Of a stretch of 44,765 nucleotides of DNA, positions 16,909 through 26,120 are shown one piece after another. A model generated the notes under the pieces. The model searched no databases. It worked only from the letters and a program-made list of their open reading frames with translations, and was not told the origin of the DNA. Source of the DNA: Candidatus Heimdallarchaeota archaeon. Its GTDB lineage: Archaea > Asgardarchaeota > Heimdallarchaeia > JABLTI01. The stretch's first letter is position 1; every line of letters begins with the position of its first letter. The stretch is taken from the NCBI GenBank assembly GCA_019058165.1, contig JAHLVZ010000012.1:1-44765 (forward strand). The letters run 5' to 3'. A program made the position numbers and the translations under genes.

Positions 16909-17928
16909 ACAATGAAATTTTACAAAGTTCTAGAAGATGGGACTTTAGATGAAGAAAATGAGTTCATTTCTGAAAGTACAAAAGTTATAATTGTTGTTGA
17001 TGATCAATTCAAACGAATTTTCCTTTGGAAAGGAGCAAATTCTGGAATTAAGAAGAAATTTATCGGGAGTAGGGCAGCAGCTGAATTAAGAAAAACATAT
17101 TATGGGTTTGCTTATCGTTTATCAGTAGTAGAAGAAGGAGATGAAACTCAGGAATTCGATTTCACAATTAAACGATCACGTGGGGAAGCTACTGTCGGTG
17201 TTGTCGAAGATACAACTCGAGGCATACCAACCAATCCAACAGAAATGGGTTTAGAAAGTGGTGTTGATATTAAATTAGCTGGATCCGAACCTACAAAGAA
17301 AATCATTTATACAGATAAAGATAAAGCTAGTGAAAGTCAATTTGCTGGTTCTAGACCTGCTCCAAAAGCACAAATAAAAAGACCCCGAGCAAAAAGACCA
17401 GATCAAGCTCAACCACAAAAAAGTAGACAACCACAAAAAACGATTCTAAGTGAAATGATGGGTGGTAAAGAACCTAAGATGATTAGACCAGCTCCAGGAA
17501 CAAAAGAAGCAAAAAGATTTGAAACTACAACCACAGCTCCGCCTCCGCCACCAACACCTCAACCAACAGCAAGTACTCAAGCACCAAGACCTACTCATCA
17601 AAAAATGACTGAAGAAGTTGATCCGGCAAAAGCATTTCACATGATAAAAGAATTAGGTGTACCAGCTGGATATGAACGTGATTTAGTTATTGTTGGAACT
17701 GGTGTTTATAAACAACAAGGAAATGATTTCCTAGTACCACCAAATCCACCAGAAGGAGTCTTCTTAGCTCCAGATAGGGTTCCAAGAATTATTATAGAAA
17801 ACGGTGTTGTTAAAGTCGTAGAAGTTTTGAAGAAACTCGATAAAGAACCTAAGAAAAAGGAAGAAGAAGTCAAAATAGAGCAAGATATTGAAGATTTAAT
17901 GAGTACTTTTCAAATAGAAATTGAATAA
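16906..17928 (+). CDS. Gelsolin-domain protein with proline-rich linker
   Basis: 340 residues, cytoplasmic. Residues 20-88 form one gelsolin-like domain: KVIIVVDDQFKRIFLWKGAN, then SRAAAELRKTYYG and VVEEGDETQEF, matching the gelsolin core (VYLLD..dqVfVWiGk ... A..lA..l ... V.EG.Ep.eF). A disordered, basic, Pro/Gln/Thr-rich linker (about 130-235) includes PPPPPTPQPT at 212-221, the type of sequence profilin binds. The C-terminal ~100 residues form a small unrecognised domain (MIKELGVPAGYERDLVIVG, then FLAPDRVPRIIIENGVVKVV) and an acidic tail. Asgard gelsolins modulate actin filaments; this role is inferred. A Roadblock gene follows 40 nt later, likely co-transcribed. Confidence 0.85.
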   Translation: MTMKFYKVLEDGTLDEENEFISESTKVIIVVDDQFKRIFLWKGANSGIKKKFIGSRAAAELRKTYYGFAYRLSVVEEGDETQEFDFTIKRSRGEATVGVVEDTTRGIPTNPTEMGLESGVDIKLAGSEPTKKIIYTDKDKASESQFAGSRPAPKAQIKRPRAKRPDQAQPQKSRQPQKTILSEMMGGKEPKMIRPAPGTKEAKRFETTTTAPPPPPTPQPTASTQAPRPTHQKMTEEVDPAKAFHMIKELGVPAGYERDLVIVGTGVYKQQGNDFLVPPNPPEGVFLAPDRVPRIIIENGVVKVVEVLKKLDKEPKKKEEEVKIEQDIEDLMSTFQIEIE

Positions 17929-17968
17929 ATATTATATAGATGTAAATATAGATAGCGTGTGAAGAGAA

Positions 17969-18367
17969 ATGTCAATTAAAGTCCCACCAGCAAAAGCAAA
18001 AGAACTTGTTGCAGTACTCCAACAAATAACATCAGAAACACAGTTAGGAGCACTTGCAGTTGTTTCAGATGCAGGCGAGAGAGTAGCATTTTTTGCTCAA
18101 AATAAAGATATAGATCCTGTGGAATTATCAGCTGTGGCTGCAGCACTAGTATCAACTAGTAAATTAGCAATAGATAGATTATCATTTGGTCCTTTACAAG
18201 ATATTATTTTACGTGGTTCAAATGGATTTCTGGTTTTGAAGGATCTTGGAAGATTCTACCTAATTGGTGGGTCAACCGATCAGCAATCAATGCCTGTAAC
18301 CGTTAGAAGTCTCTCACAACATGCACCCACATTATCTCAGATTATGGCAGACGTACCATCACATTAG
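17969..18367 (+). CDS. Roadblock/LC7 domain protein
   Basis: 132 residues, nearly all one Roadblock domain: ELVAVLQQITSETQLGALAV, VSDAGERVAFFAQ, VELSAVAAALVSTSKLAID, DIILRGSNGFLVLKDLGRF and YLIGGSTDQQSMPVTVRS. Expected to dimerise and to bind a small GTPase or a related scaffold. It lies 40 nt after the gelsolin-like gene, and the pair probably forms an operon tied to cytoskeleton or membrane-traffic control; that link rests on context only. Confidence 0.9.
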   Translation: MSIKVPPAKAKELVAVLQQITSETQLGALAVVSDAGERVAFFAQNKDIDPVELSAVAAALVSTSKLAIDRLSFGPLQDIILRGSNGFLVLKDLGRFYLIGGSTDQQSMPVTVRSLSQHAPTLSQIMADVPSH

Positions 18368-18370
18368 ATG

Positions 18371-18388
18371 ATGGTCACTTTCGACCAT
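18371..18388 (+). terminator. Hairpin after the gelsolin-Roadblock pair
   Basis: ATGGTC and GACCAT pair around ACTTTC, four nt after the stop. It is followed by an A-run, not T, so termination is not certain. Confidence 0.4.
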
Positions 18389-18587
18389 AAAAAGGGAAGA
18401 CCAATAAAGTTCTTTGCTCTAGAAGAAATGAAATTGGAATCCCAAGCTATATTATTTTTCATTTTGTCAACTGATTTTGATTGTTATTTTTATATTGTGG
18501 AAATTCTTTTTTAAGCATAAAATTGAATAGTGCGATGTTAATGAATGATTGTTAGAACTATCAGCTAGCTCCAATAGGATTGATTAA

Positions 18588-19883
18588 GTGAGAAAAATGA
18601 CTGTAAAAAAAATCCAATTCATAAAGGATCCAATTCATGGATATATCTTCATAAGTGATTTAGATAAAGAACTGATTGACACAAAATACTATCAAAGATT
18701 AAGAAGAATAAAACAGCTATCAGGATCAGAATACGTTTACCCAGGAGCTAATCATACTAGATTTGAACATTCACTTGGAGTTAGTTTTCTTGCTGAAAAA
18801 ATGGGTAATTCACTAAAAAACGATGAAGATGTAGAAATTACCGATTTCGAAATCAAGCAATTAAGGACAGCTGCATTACTACATGATATTGGTCATGGAC
18901 CATTCTCACATACTTTTGAAGCATTGCTAATGAAGATAAATAAACACCATGAAGATCTTTCTCGATGGTTGATACAGAAAACAGAAATTGCTGATATTCT
19001 TAATAATCATGGAATAAAAGTTGAGCAAATTTGTGGGTTTATTCATGGAAATAAAACGATTAAGGGAAAGGGGTTCCTAAATCAAGTTATTTCTGGAGCA
19101 TGTGATGTTGATAAAATGGATTTTATTGTAAGGGATTCGTATCATACCGGTGCAGAATATGGCCAAGTAGATGTAATGAGAATTCTTTATACAATGGGTG
19201 TTATCAATAACAATTTAGCTGTAAATTACTCAGCTTTACCAGCTCTGGAAGCATTTCTTATTGCTCGAGTCGAATCGTTTAGAACTATTTATTTTCACAA
19301 GGTTTCCCGTGCATCACAATTAATGATAGTTCGAGCTATGGAGTTAGCTGAAGAGGAAATTGATTTACTTGGGTTCAAAACACCTGAAGATTATGTGAAA
19401 TTAGATGATTTTACAGTTTGGTCACAACTAATGAACTGTAAAGAATCAGAGAAAATCATGAATGATTTAGCAAATAGAAAATTGTTGAAGGTTGCTTTCG
19501 AACGAGAATTTATGACTCGAGATGATTTTATTCAATCAACTCTGAGTAAGAAAGATTACAGAGAGAATTTAATTGAGGAAATAGCTAAAGAAGCAAAAGT
19601 AGATAGTGATACAGTATTCATTGACATACCAACTCTTCCAAGCGTCCCATATTCCCATTCTATTGATCTTCCTGCTTATGAAATACCTATGTTTATGAGG
19701 GAAGGAAGTAAAAGAAAGAAGAAAGAAGTAAATATTCGTAAAGTCTCAAGAATATTTGAATCATTAATGGGTATGATGTATATCTTCAGAGTGTATTCGA
19801 CTGCAAGAAATCGTGAAAAAGTCAAAAAAGCAACCCAAAAAGTATTTGGACAACAATCAATAGAAAAACAAATTTCATTTTAG
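18588..19883 (+). CDS. HD-domain phosphohydrolase (SAMHD1/dGTPase-like)
   Basis: 431 residues. The N-terminus KDPIHGYI..S..D..LIDT and YYQRLRRIKQLSGSEYVYPG, with H61 in TRFEHSLGVSFLAEKM, the metal-binding HD pair at 99-100 in ALLHDIGHGPFSHTFE, and the later CDVDKMDFIVRDSYHTGAEYG, are all hallmarks of the SAMHD1/YdhJ-like family. Members hydrolyse dNTPs or related nucleotides; the substrate here is unknown. GTG 18588 has AGGAT seven nt upstream; ATG 18597 is possible. The C-terminal ~90 residues are basic. Confidence 0.9.
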   Translation: MRKMTVKKIQFIKDPIHGYIFISDLDKELIDTKYYQRLRRIKQLSGSEYVYPGANHTRFEHSLGVSFLAEKMGNSLKNDEDVEITDFEIKQLRTAALLHDIGHGPFSHTFEALLMKINKHHEDLSRWLIQKTEIADILNNHGIKVEQICGFIHGNKTIKGKGFLNQVISGACDVDKMDFIVRDSYHTGAEYGQVDVMRILYTMGVINNNLAVNYSALPALEAFLIARVESFRTIYFHKVSRASQLMIVRAMELAEEEIDLLGFKTPEDYVKLDDFTVWSQLMNCKESEKIMNDLANRKLLKVAFEREFMTRDDFIQSTLSKKDYRENLIEEIAKEAKVDSDTVFIDIPTLPSVPYSHSIDLPAYEIPMFMREGSKRKKKEVNIRKVSRIFESLMGMMYIFRVYSTARNREKVKKATQKVFGQQSIEKQISF

Positions 19884-19898
19884 GAAATGGTGAAATAA

Positions 19899-20285
19899 AT
19901 GAGTAATGATGAAACAAAGAAAGAAGAAGATGGGATCAAATCGATTGCTGATGCTCTTAAAGCTGGTGGAGCTTTACTAAACGTTGCCTGTCCAATTTGT
20001 AATTATCCATTAATTAAGGTAGATGAGAAGATCTACTGCAAAATCTGCAATCAGGAAGTTTACATTTATAGAGATGAGAGCGAACTTCCAAAAGAGTACA
20101 AACAGGCATTAAAGCAAAAACCAAAAATTAGTTCTGAAGAAACGGAAGTTGAAAAAACAATCAAAGGGAAAATTGAGGATCTCCGTAAGAAATTGGAGAA
20201 AGCAGTAGATCCAGATGAAATTGGGAAACTTTCTGAAGCTATAGGCAAATTAAATCAAACATTAAAAAGAATGAAAGAAGAATAA
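19899..20285 (+). CDS. UPF0148 / Sjogren's autoantigen 1-like zinc-ribbon protein
   Basis: 128 residues. The zinc ribbon is LKAGGALLNVACPICNYPLI plus KIYCKICNQEVYI (two CxxC knuckles), preceded by a short acidic helix and followed by a long charged coiled coil (KGKIEDLRKKLEKAVDPDEI). This is the archaeal UPF0148 family, related to human SSSCA1/p27; its molecular role is not established. It lies 15 nt after the HD gene on the same strand and ends 3 nt from the convergent hef stop. Confidence 0.85.
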   Translation: MSNDETKKEEDGIKSIADALKAGGALLNVACPICNYPLIKVDEKIYCKICNQEVYIYRDESELPKEYKQALKQKPKISSEETEVEKTIKGKIEDLRKKLEKAVDPDEIGKLSEAIGKLNQTLKRMKEE

Positions 20286-20288
20286 TTT

Positions 20289-22748
20289 CTATTGCTCTTC
20301 AGTTTTGTATGTTGCAGCAAGTAATTCCTTAATTTCCAAGGCAATTTTCTTACCTATACCCTTTATTTCTTGAATTTCTTCGACGGATGCTTTGAAGAAA
20401 TTCTCCAAAGAGCCAAATTTATCTAGAATTCGTTTTGCTAAAACTGCATTAATGTTGGGAAATCCTGCGATTATAAATTCAAGTAATTCAGAAGTTTCAA
20501 TCGGAGCTTTCTCTGTTCTTATACTTGGAGTTCTATCGCTTTTTCTTTGTTCTCGATTTGCTATGTTTCGCAAAAATCTTGCAGTATCTTTCGTGCTTCT
20601 AGACCAAATTATTCGAATATCGAAATTTAGAGTTATAGTTGAGATTGCCCCCCTAATTGCTTCAGGATTTATAGCTCGGTGACCATATAATGTTTCACCT
20701 TCTAATATTAGAAGAGGAACCGGATAACTCCTTTTCAAAGCAATTAATTGTGGGAAAAGTCTGCCATCTATGATACTTTGACTGAAATCAGCAACGTCTT
20801 TTCTTTCCACACCTACTCGAGAGCTTAGGATATAATCTCCAACGGTAATTTGCTGTAAATCTATTTCTACGTCTAATTGAGAGAGTTCTTTAGCAATTCC
20901 AGATTTTCCTTCTCTGGAATCAATAATAATCTTTATTCTATCTGGTTTGGCTGAATCATCATCTTCTGCAAAGAACTTATCAATACTATCAAGCTCAGAA
21001 TCAGTTAATTGCGGAACACTTTGACTTGTATCGCTTTCTATTTCTTCTTCTAGTTTACTTAATGCTTCATCGGAGAGAATTGTTAATTCATCAAAAGGTG
21101 TATCTTCTGATACTTTATCTTCTTCAATTTCACCATCACTTGTTGCTGCTGCGAAGAAATCTTCCATAGATCTTTGTTGTGTATCTATAGCTTGCTTCCC
21201 ATATTTCTCCAGTTCCCTCAAGTTTCTCTTCATTTGACGTTCTTTACGTCTAGCAGCCCAAAAATATCCTTCATCACGAGTTCCCTTAGTAATTAAAACA
21301 ACAACTCTCCCAGCTCTTTGTCTACCAGTTCGTCCTCTTCTTTGGATATTTCTTATTGCGGAAGGTACACAGTCATAGAAAACCACTAAATCACATTCGG
21401 ATACATCTAATCCTTCTTCGCCAACACTAGTTGCTACCAAGCAATTGAAGAGTCCATCGCGAAATTGTTGCATTACTTCTAATTGCTTTTTCTGAGAAAA
21501 TCCTTTGTCTCCAGCTTTAGAAGCTTGTCCTACAAACCGAGATGCTTTCACATTATCAATATCATTTAGAATATCTGCTAATTTTTTAGCTGAATTACGA
21601 TATTGTGTAAAGACCAAAATCCTTGACTCAGGACTATCTCGAACCATTTCACTCACAATTTTCGTTAATTCTGGGATCTTAGGATGTTCGAAACCATCTT
21701 CTAAAATTTGCTTAGCAATATCATATGAAACAATTAGAGGATCTTCACTCAATAATGAAATAAGATTTCGAGTGGCTTTTGAACTCTTAGCTTCTTTGTG
21801 CATTTTCTCAAAATACTTAATCAATGAGCTAATACCTTGTGTCTCGAGTAATTCTAATGCATGAGTCAGTCTAATAGATGAACCCACTAAACCAAGAGCT
21901 AAATACAATTCTGTTACATTTTCTGTTTTATCAAATTGTTTTGTGATTTGAGGAGGTAAGCTCAATAAGTCTTTACGACGAACATTAACACTTGACGACT
22001 GCAGCCAAGCTAAACGTTTCAACTCTTTCAATTTCAATGATAATGATCGTTCAAGGAGTGTTTTGATTCTCAGGAATTTCTCAGGTAATTCAAGATGTAT
22101 CCAATCAACATCAGTTTTTTGCACATAAGGTTTAACATCAGTTGAAGATTCTAGTCTAGTCTCTACGTGTTTTATTGATAGATTCTTACAAACTTCATTT
22201 ATCTTTTCTTGTTCAGACCCCGGGGATGCGGTAATGCCTAAGATCAAAGGATTTGTCGCTTTTTTCATATATTGTTTTGCAACATAAACATAAGCGTAAT
22301 CACCAACTGAGCGATGTGCTTCATCAACTCCGAGAAGAGAGCATCTCTTTAAATCGAGTCTTTTAGCCAAAAGATCATTTTCTACAACCTGAGGTGTTGC
22401 TATAATTATTTGAGCTTGTTTCCAAATTTTGATTCTTTTTTCAGGTAAAACAGAACCTGTTAACATCACAATTTCATCTTCAATGATGTTGAAAACTCTC
22501 TGGAATGTTTTGAGATGTTGTTCAACTAATGGTTTAGTTGGAGCTATAAGCAATATGAAAGAATCAGGATACTGCTCCATGCGTTTGGCAGTTAATAATG
22601 CAAGGATTATTGTTTTTCCTAATCCTGTTGGTAAAACTACCAAAGTATTCCCTTTTAGTGTTTTAGCGAAAATTGTTTGTTGGTATAGACGAGCTTCAAT
22701 ACTTTTAGGTTTGATATATTTGTGTTGAATATATTCCTCGTTAGACAT
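20289..22748 (-). CDS. hef: Hef: archaeal FANCM-like helicase fused to XPF-type nuclease
   Basis: Processes stalled forks and branched DNA. 819 residues. The superfamily 2 helicase has Walker A PTGLGKT (40-46), the DEAH box at 142-145 (GVDEAHRSVGD), motif III-like GITASPG and motif VI NIQRRGRTGRQRAGR. An acidic low-complexity linker (about 530-600) separates it from the ERCC4/XPF nuclease (IIIDSREGKSG, then VERKDVADFSQSIIDGRLF, which holds the catalytic ERKxxxDF). It ends in a helix-hairpin-helix pair (FPNINAVLAKRILDKFG, VEEIQEIKGIGKKIALEI). Both halves appear intact. Convergent with the zinc-ribbon gene. Confidence 0.97.
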   Translation of the reverse strand: MSNEEYIQHKYIKPKSIEARLYQQTIFAKTLKGNTLVVLPTGLGKTIILALLTAKRMEQYPDSFILLIAPTKPLVEQHLKTFQRVFNIIEDEIVMLTGSVLPEKRIKIWKQAQIIIATPQVVENDLLAKRLDLKRCSLLGVDEAHRSVGDYAYVYVAKQYMKKATNPLILGITASPGSEQEKINEVCKNLSIKHVETRLESSTDVKPYVQKTDVDWIHLELPEKFLRIKTLLERSLSLKLKELKRLAWLQSSSVNVRRKDLLSLPPQITKQFDKTENVTELYLALGLVGSSIRLTHALELLETQGISSLIKYFEKMHKEAKSSKATRNLISLLSEDPLIVSYDIAKQILEDGFEHPKIPELTKIVSEMVRDSPESRILVFTQYRNSAKKLADILNDIDNVKASRFVGQASKAGDKGFSQKKQLEVMQQFRDGLFNCLVATSVGEEGLDVSECDLVVFYDCVPSAIRNIQRRGRTGRQRAGRVVVLITKGTRDEGYFWAARRKERQMKRNLRELEKYGKQAIDTQQRSMEDFFAAATSDGEIEEDKVSEDTPFDELTILSDEALSKLEEEIESDTSQSVPQLTDSELDSIDKFFAEDDDSAKPDRIKIIIDSREGKSGIAKELSQLDVEIDLQQITVGDYILSSRVGVERKDVADFSQSIIDGRLFPQLIALKRSYPVPLLILEGETLYGHRAINPEAIRGAISTITLNFDIRIIWSRSTKDTARFLRNIANREQRKSDRTPSIRTEKAPIETSELLEFIIAGFPNINAVLAKRILDKFGSLENFFKASVEEIQEIKGIGKKIALEIKELLAATYKTEEQ

Positions 22749-22844
22749 TCAATTCCCGCTCTTTTATTTACATAGAATTTTGTTTTATAGATTAAAGTTA
22801 CTATTAAGTGTGTTTACTAGGGAGATGACTAAAACTAAAATGTT

Positions 22845-22859
22845 ATGCTTTTCAAGCAT
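22845..22859. other. Short hairpin in the hef upstream gap
   Basis: ATGCTT-TTC-AAGCAT, perfect 6-bp stem in the divergent intergenic region between hef and the membrane-protein gene. It might be a regulatory site; no other support. Confidence 0.25.
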
Positions 22860-22951
22860 TATTTAGTTTATTTTAAAGTAACTTCTAAATGCTTACAAGA
22901 TTACTAAACCTATACTAGCTAATCTTTAAAACTAAGTTTGCAATTACTAAT

Positions 22952-23428
22952 TTGACCAAAGCTGTGGATATGAAAAATAAAATGCCTTTGAAGGAGAACA
23001 AAACAATAGGTAGCGATAAAGTAGGTGAAGGTGAAACTTATTTTTCATATTACTTGAAACAAAGATCAATGTGGATTTCTATTTTACTATCGATGTTTCT
23101 ATTGCTTGATATTATTTCAGTCTTTATTACAACGATTTATTCTTTTACAGAGATTTTCTTATACCTTGGCATCCTAATGCTTGTTTTAGCAGGAGGAGCT
23201 CTTGCGTTTGTTTATTTTGAAGAGAATTACTTATGGGTATTTTTAAGCTCTCTTATTCTAGGACTAATGCCAGTAATTGAAATTATAATTATACTTACAA
23301 AAGCACTTACTGGCTCAGATCTAGGGTTAGCAATTGTTTCGCTAATTTTAGGATTAATTCTTTGTATTCTCCCAGTAGCTTTAGTTTATTTTAGATTTAA
23401 ATCTAAGAATAAAAATTCTGAAAAATAA
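22952..23428 (+). CDS. Small four-helix membrane protein, unknown
   Basis: 158 residues with a soluble N-terminus of about 40 residues and about four hydrophobic helices (MWISILLSMFLLLDIISVFI, then IFLYLGILMLVLAGGALAFV, then VFLSSLILGLMPVIEIIIIL, then GLAIVSLILGLILCILPVAL), ending in a Lys-rich tail. No family recognised. The start is unsure: TTG 22952 lies about 25 nt after a TATA-like TTTAAAAC, and in-frame ATGs follow at 22970 and 22982. The next gene follows after 15 nt and also codes for a membrane protein, so the two probably form a unit. Confidence 0.7.
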   Translation: MTKAVDMKNKMPLKENKTIGSDKVGEGETYFSYYLKQRSMWISILLSMFLLLDIISVFITTIYSFTEIFLYLGILMLVLAGGALAFVYFEENYLWVFLSSLILGLMPVIEIIIILTKALTGSDLGLAIVSLILGLILCILPVALVYFRFKSKNKNSEK

Positions 23429-23443
23429 AATGATGGGTCTAAA

Positions 23444-24052
23444 ATGAGTAAAGAAATGGAAAAAAACGAGAAAAATATTTCTTTCTCAAAATATTTCAAA
23501 AAGCTATTAGATCCTATTCCAATTTTTAGCTTAGTTTTTATGATTTATTCCATCAATATACTTGTATTTTATTTTAGAACTCCATTAATTATTTCAACTG
23601 ATTTATTAGCTGATACAGTGACATACTACTTTTGGAATGGAAATTTTTCAATACTCGATATAGAATTAGGAACCACTTCAGAAGGATTTGCTGCTAATTT
23701 TCCAATACAACTAAGTTGGGGATTTATTACAGCAATAATCTTCTTTCTGCTATTAACAACAATAGTAACGTTTCTTTCAGTTTTTGATGAAGAAATAACT
23801 CGATTCAAAATTTCTCAAAGAATAATTTGGCCCTTATTCATAATTTCCAGTATGATAATTGGATGTGCTAGTGTCTTCCTATCTTGGGGTGCTAGTTTGA
23901 AAACAGATGATGTGTTGATTTCATACGGGAGAGTTGTTATGCTTAATTTAGTTGTGTCAATACTAATAGTGCTATTTGTGTTAATTTTTAGTGCTTATGT
24001 ATCAGATTATATGAAAAATCGAGAAAAATATCTTATTAATTCCAAATCCTGA
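23444..24052 (+). CDS. Four-helix membrane protein, unknown
   Basis: 202 residues; about four predicted transmembrane helices (IFSLVFMIYSINILVFYF, FITAIIFFLLLTTIVTFLSV, PLFIISSMIIGCASVFLSW, MLNLVVSILIVLFVLIFSAY) with an extracytoplasmic loop between the first two. No motif recognised. Likely co-transcribed with the preceding small membrane protein; convergent with the DUF2797 gene. Confidence 0.75.
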   Translation: MSKEMEKNEKNISFSKYFKKLLDPIPIFSLVFMIYSINILVFYFRTPLIISTDLLADTVTYYFWNGNFSILDIELGTTSEGFAANFPIQLSWGFITAIIFFLLLTTIVTFLSVFDEEITRFKISQRIIWPLFIISSMIIGCASVFLSWGASLKTDDVLISYGRVVMLNLVVSILIVLFVLIFSAYVSDYMKNREKYLINSKS

Positions 24053-24065
24053 TAAATTCATAAAA

Positions 24066-24983
24066 TCAATCGGTTTGTACAAAATCAAACAAACTCTTTT
24101 GCCCCTTCATTTCTTCATATTCTTGGCTTAGATGAGCTTGTATACCTACTAGCGGATCAAGAGGAAGAGCAAAATAGGTTTCAACGTTTTTCACTACCAA
24201 AATTGATCCTTTTACTCCCACAATTTTTCCACTTAAATCTAAACCAGTTTTGTCTAGCTTGAGAACCAATGGTTGTACATTCATTGAAGGTATTTCACTG
24301 AAAAATTTGTCCAGAAAAGTAATGGGTTTCAACTCCTCCTTCGGGATTAAAATTTCAGATTTCATTGTCTTATATATTTCATTAATGAGTGACTTTAGTT
24401 GATTGGTTATTTTTTCTTTGTCAACCTTTTTTCCTATAAATTTCATTTTTTGACTTGTTCTAATAGCTAAAGGTAGGGAGAATTTGGTACTAATTTGATG
24501 TTCTAATGCTCTTGGTGCTAAACCAACACCTTCAGCAATACTAATTCCTGCATCGCTACCTTGCCCAATCCATCTTCGTAAAGTACTGGTTGAAGTTCCT
24601 ACCTTAATTTTCCCCGTAATATGAGTAAGATAGACACTGGCAGGAGTTTTCCAGCAATGCTCATTGGCTTCTTCACTGGAAGGATGACAGAAATCTCCTT
24701 GACAAATTGCTTTACAAATGAAAAATTCAGATAAACTGCAGCTTTGACATTGAACTTTGTTTAAAGGAATTAGTTCTGCAGTTTTACATGGGATATGTTT
24801 TCCTGAAGCGCTATGAAAACCTACACAAATTTTCTGCTGATTAGGTTTAACTTTAATTGTAATGTTTTCCCCACGCTTTAAAACTAATATGTTCTCTTGT
24901 TCGCTTTCCTGTGTATTAAACATAATATAGGGTTCCGGTTGTGGTTTTAATTTCCAACCAGCATGTAATATGTATGCGTTCAC
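24066..24983 (-). CDS. DUF2797 family protein
   Basis: 305 residues. Two Cys/His clusters suggest metal binding: QCQSCSLSEFFICKAICQGDFC (residues ~94-115; shown here only by its cysteines C94, C97, C106, C110, C115 approximately) and a following HCWKT. The middle block SVYLTHITGKIKVGTSTSTL, with RWIGQGSDAGI and LEHQIS, is the DUF2797 core and has the look of a GIY-YIG-type fold, though that link is inference. Biochemical function unknown. The start lies in a divergent gap shared with the DHH gene. Confidence 0.8.
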   Translation of the reverse strand: MNAYILHAGWKLKPQPEPYIMFNTQESEQENILVLKRGENITIKVKPNQQKICVGFHSASGKHIPCKTAELIPLNKVQCQSCSLSEFFICKAICQGDFCHPSSEEANEHCWKTPASVYLTHITGKIKVGTSTSTLRRWIGQGSDAGISIAEGVGLAPRALEHQISTKFSLPLAIRTSQKMKFIGKKVDKEKITNQLKSLINEIYKTMKSEILIPKEELKPITFLDKFFSEIPSMNVQPLVLKLDKTGLDLSGKIVGVKGSILVVKNVETYFALPLDPLVGIQAHLSQEYEEMKGQKSLFDFVQTD

Positions 24984-25018
24984 AAGAATACATCCTTGAT
25001 TTATATATTTGGCAAAGA

Positions 25019-25056
25019 ATCTCTAAGGTCTTTAAATATTTGTTTCTAATAGAGAT
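25019..25056. promoter_or_regulatory. Divergent promoter region with inverted repeat
   Basis: ATCTCTA (25019-25025) and TAGAGAT (25050-25056) are inverted copies surrounding TTTAAATATT, in the gap between the divergent DUF2797 and DHH genes. It could be an operator over a bidirectional promoter. Confidence 0.3.
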
Positions 25057-25108
25057 AAAGGTAGGATTAAATCTATATTTCAAATAATGAATTGTATTAT
25101 GAAAAGTT

Positions 25109-26101
25109 GTGAAGATAATGAAAGATACAATAATTCTTTGTCATGGTGATTGTGATGGAATGACTTCAGGGGCTATTGCCTTAGCTGCTCATCCCGGAGC
25201 ACGAATTTGGTTAACACGACCAATTCAATTGGATGATGATTTAAAGAAAATCAAGCAAAAATACGATAAAATAATCATAACAGACATAGCACTCAATGAG
25301 AAGGATTACAACGAAGTTTTCCAGGAAATGAAGAGATTACAGAAAATTGGGAGTGAAATCATCTATATTGATCATCACCCACTTCCAGCAGGAATAAAGA
25401 AAAAAGACATTCCAGCAACCGAAACGATTCATCGTCAAGATGCTTGTGCGGCTGAACTTACGTACCTACATTTCGAGGAGAAGCTAAGTTGGGAATACAA
25501 ATTATTAGCTGCTATTGGAGCCGTGGGAGATTACGAAATGGATACGTTATTCGCTCAGGAAGTAATGACAGATTATGACGAAAGAAGTATTGCTTTCCAA
25601 GCTGCAATTATTGTTCAAGCTCTTGGTGAAATCCCTGGTACTGATGAGATGAAAATGAAGAGGAGTATTATTGAGAGATTAGCACTTGGTGTTTTACCTA
25701 GTGAGCTAAATGATCTTGTTGATAAAGCTTTAAGGGGAAGTCAAGTAGAAAAATCAGTTAGAAAATATGTTCATGAAAATGCTAAACACAAGAAGTTAAT
25801 TGGTTATATTCTAGATATACCAACTGGAGGAGGTTTCAAAGGAAAAGGAGCATTATTTGCTGCAACAGCTACGGATAAACCGGTAGGAGTATGTGGGAAT
25901 TCATTTGGTGACAATATCTCTATGTCTCTACGAAGACGAGATAAAACCTATGATCTCAACATTGCAGTAAGAAATGCAGCTAAAGAAGTTGGGGGAAGTG
26001 GTGGTGGTCATCCCTCAGCAGCAGGTGCTCGAGTAAAGAAGAGAAAGTGGAATAAGTTTTTAGACTTGTTAGATTTCGAATTGAAGAAGCAAGAGAAATA
26101 A
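25109..26101 (+). CDS. DHH/DHHA1 family phosphoesterase
   Basis: 330 residues. The DHH domain shows CHGDCDGMTSGAIAL (D14, D16), IITDIALNE and the signature IIYIDHHPLP; the DHHA1 domain ends in GGSGGGHPSAAGARVKK. Archaeal proteins of this layout are nanoRNases or RecJ-like exonucleases, so a role in RNA or DNA turnover is likely but the substrate cannot be read. GTG 25109 and ATG 25118 are both possible starts. The DUF362 gene follows after 19 nt. Confidence 0.9.
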   Translation: MKIMKDTIILCHGDCDGMTSGAIALAAHPGARIWLTRPIQLDDDLKKIKQKYDKIIITDIALNEKDYNEVFQEMKRLQKIGSEIIYIDHHPLPAGIKKKDIPATETIHRQDACAAELTYLHFEEKLSWEYKLLAAIGAVGDYEMDTLFAQEVMTDYDERSIAFQAAIIVQALGEIPGTDEMKMKRSIIERLALGVLPSELNDLVDKALRGSQVEKSVRKYVHENAKHKKLIGYILDIPTGGGFKGKGALFAATATDKPVGVCGNSFGDNISMSLRRRDKTYDLNIAVRNAAKEVGGSGGGHPSAAGARVKKRKWNKFLDLLDFELKKQEK

Positions 26102-26120
26102 TTCACCGTGGTAAAGTAAT

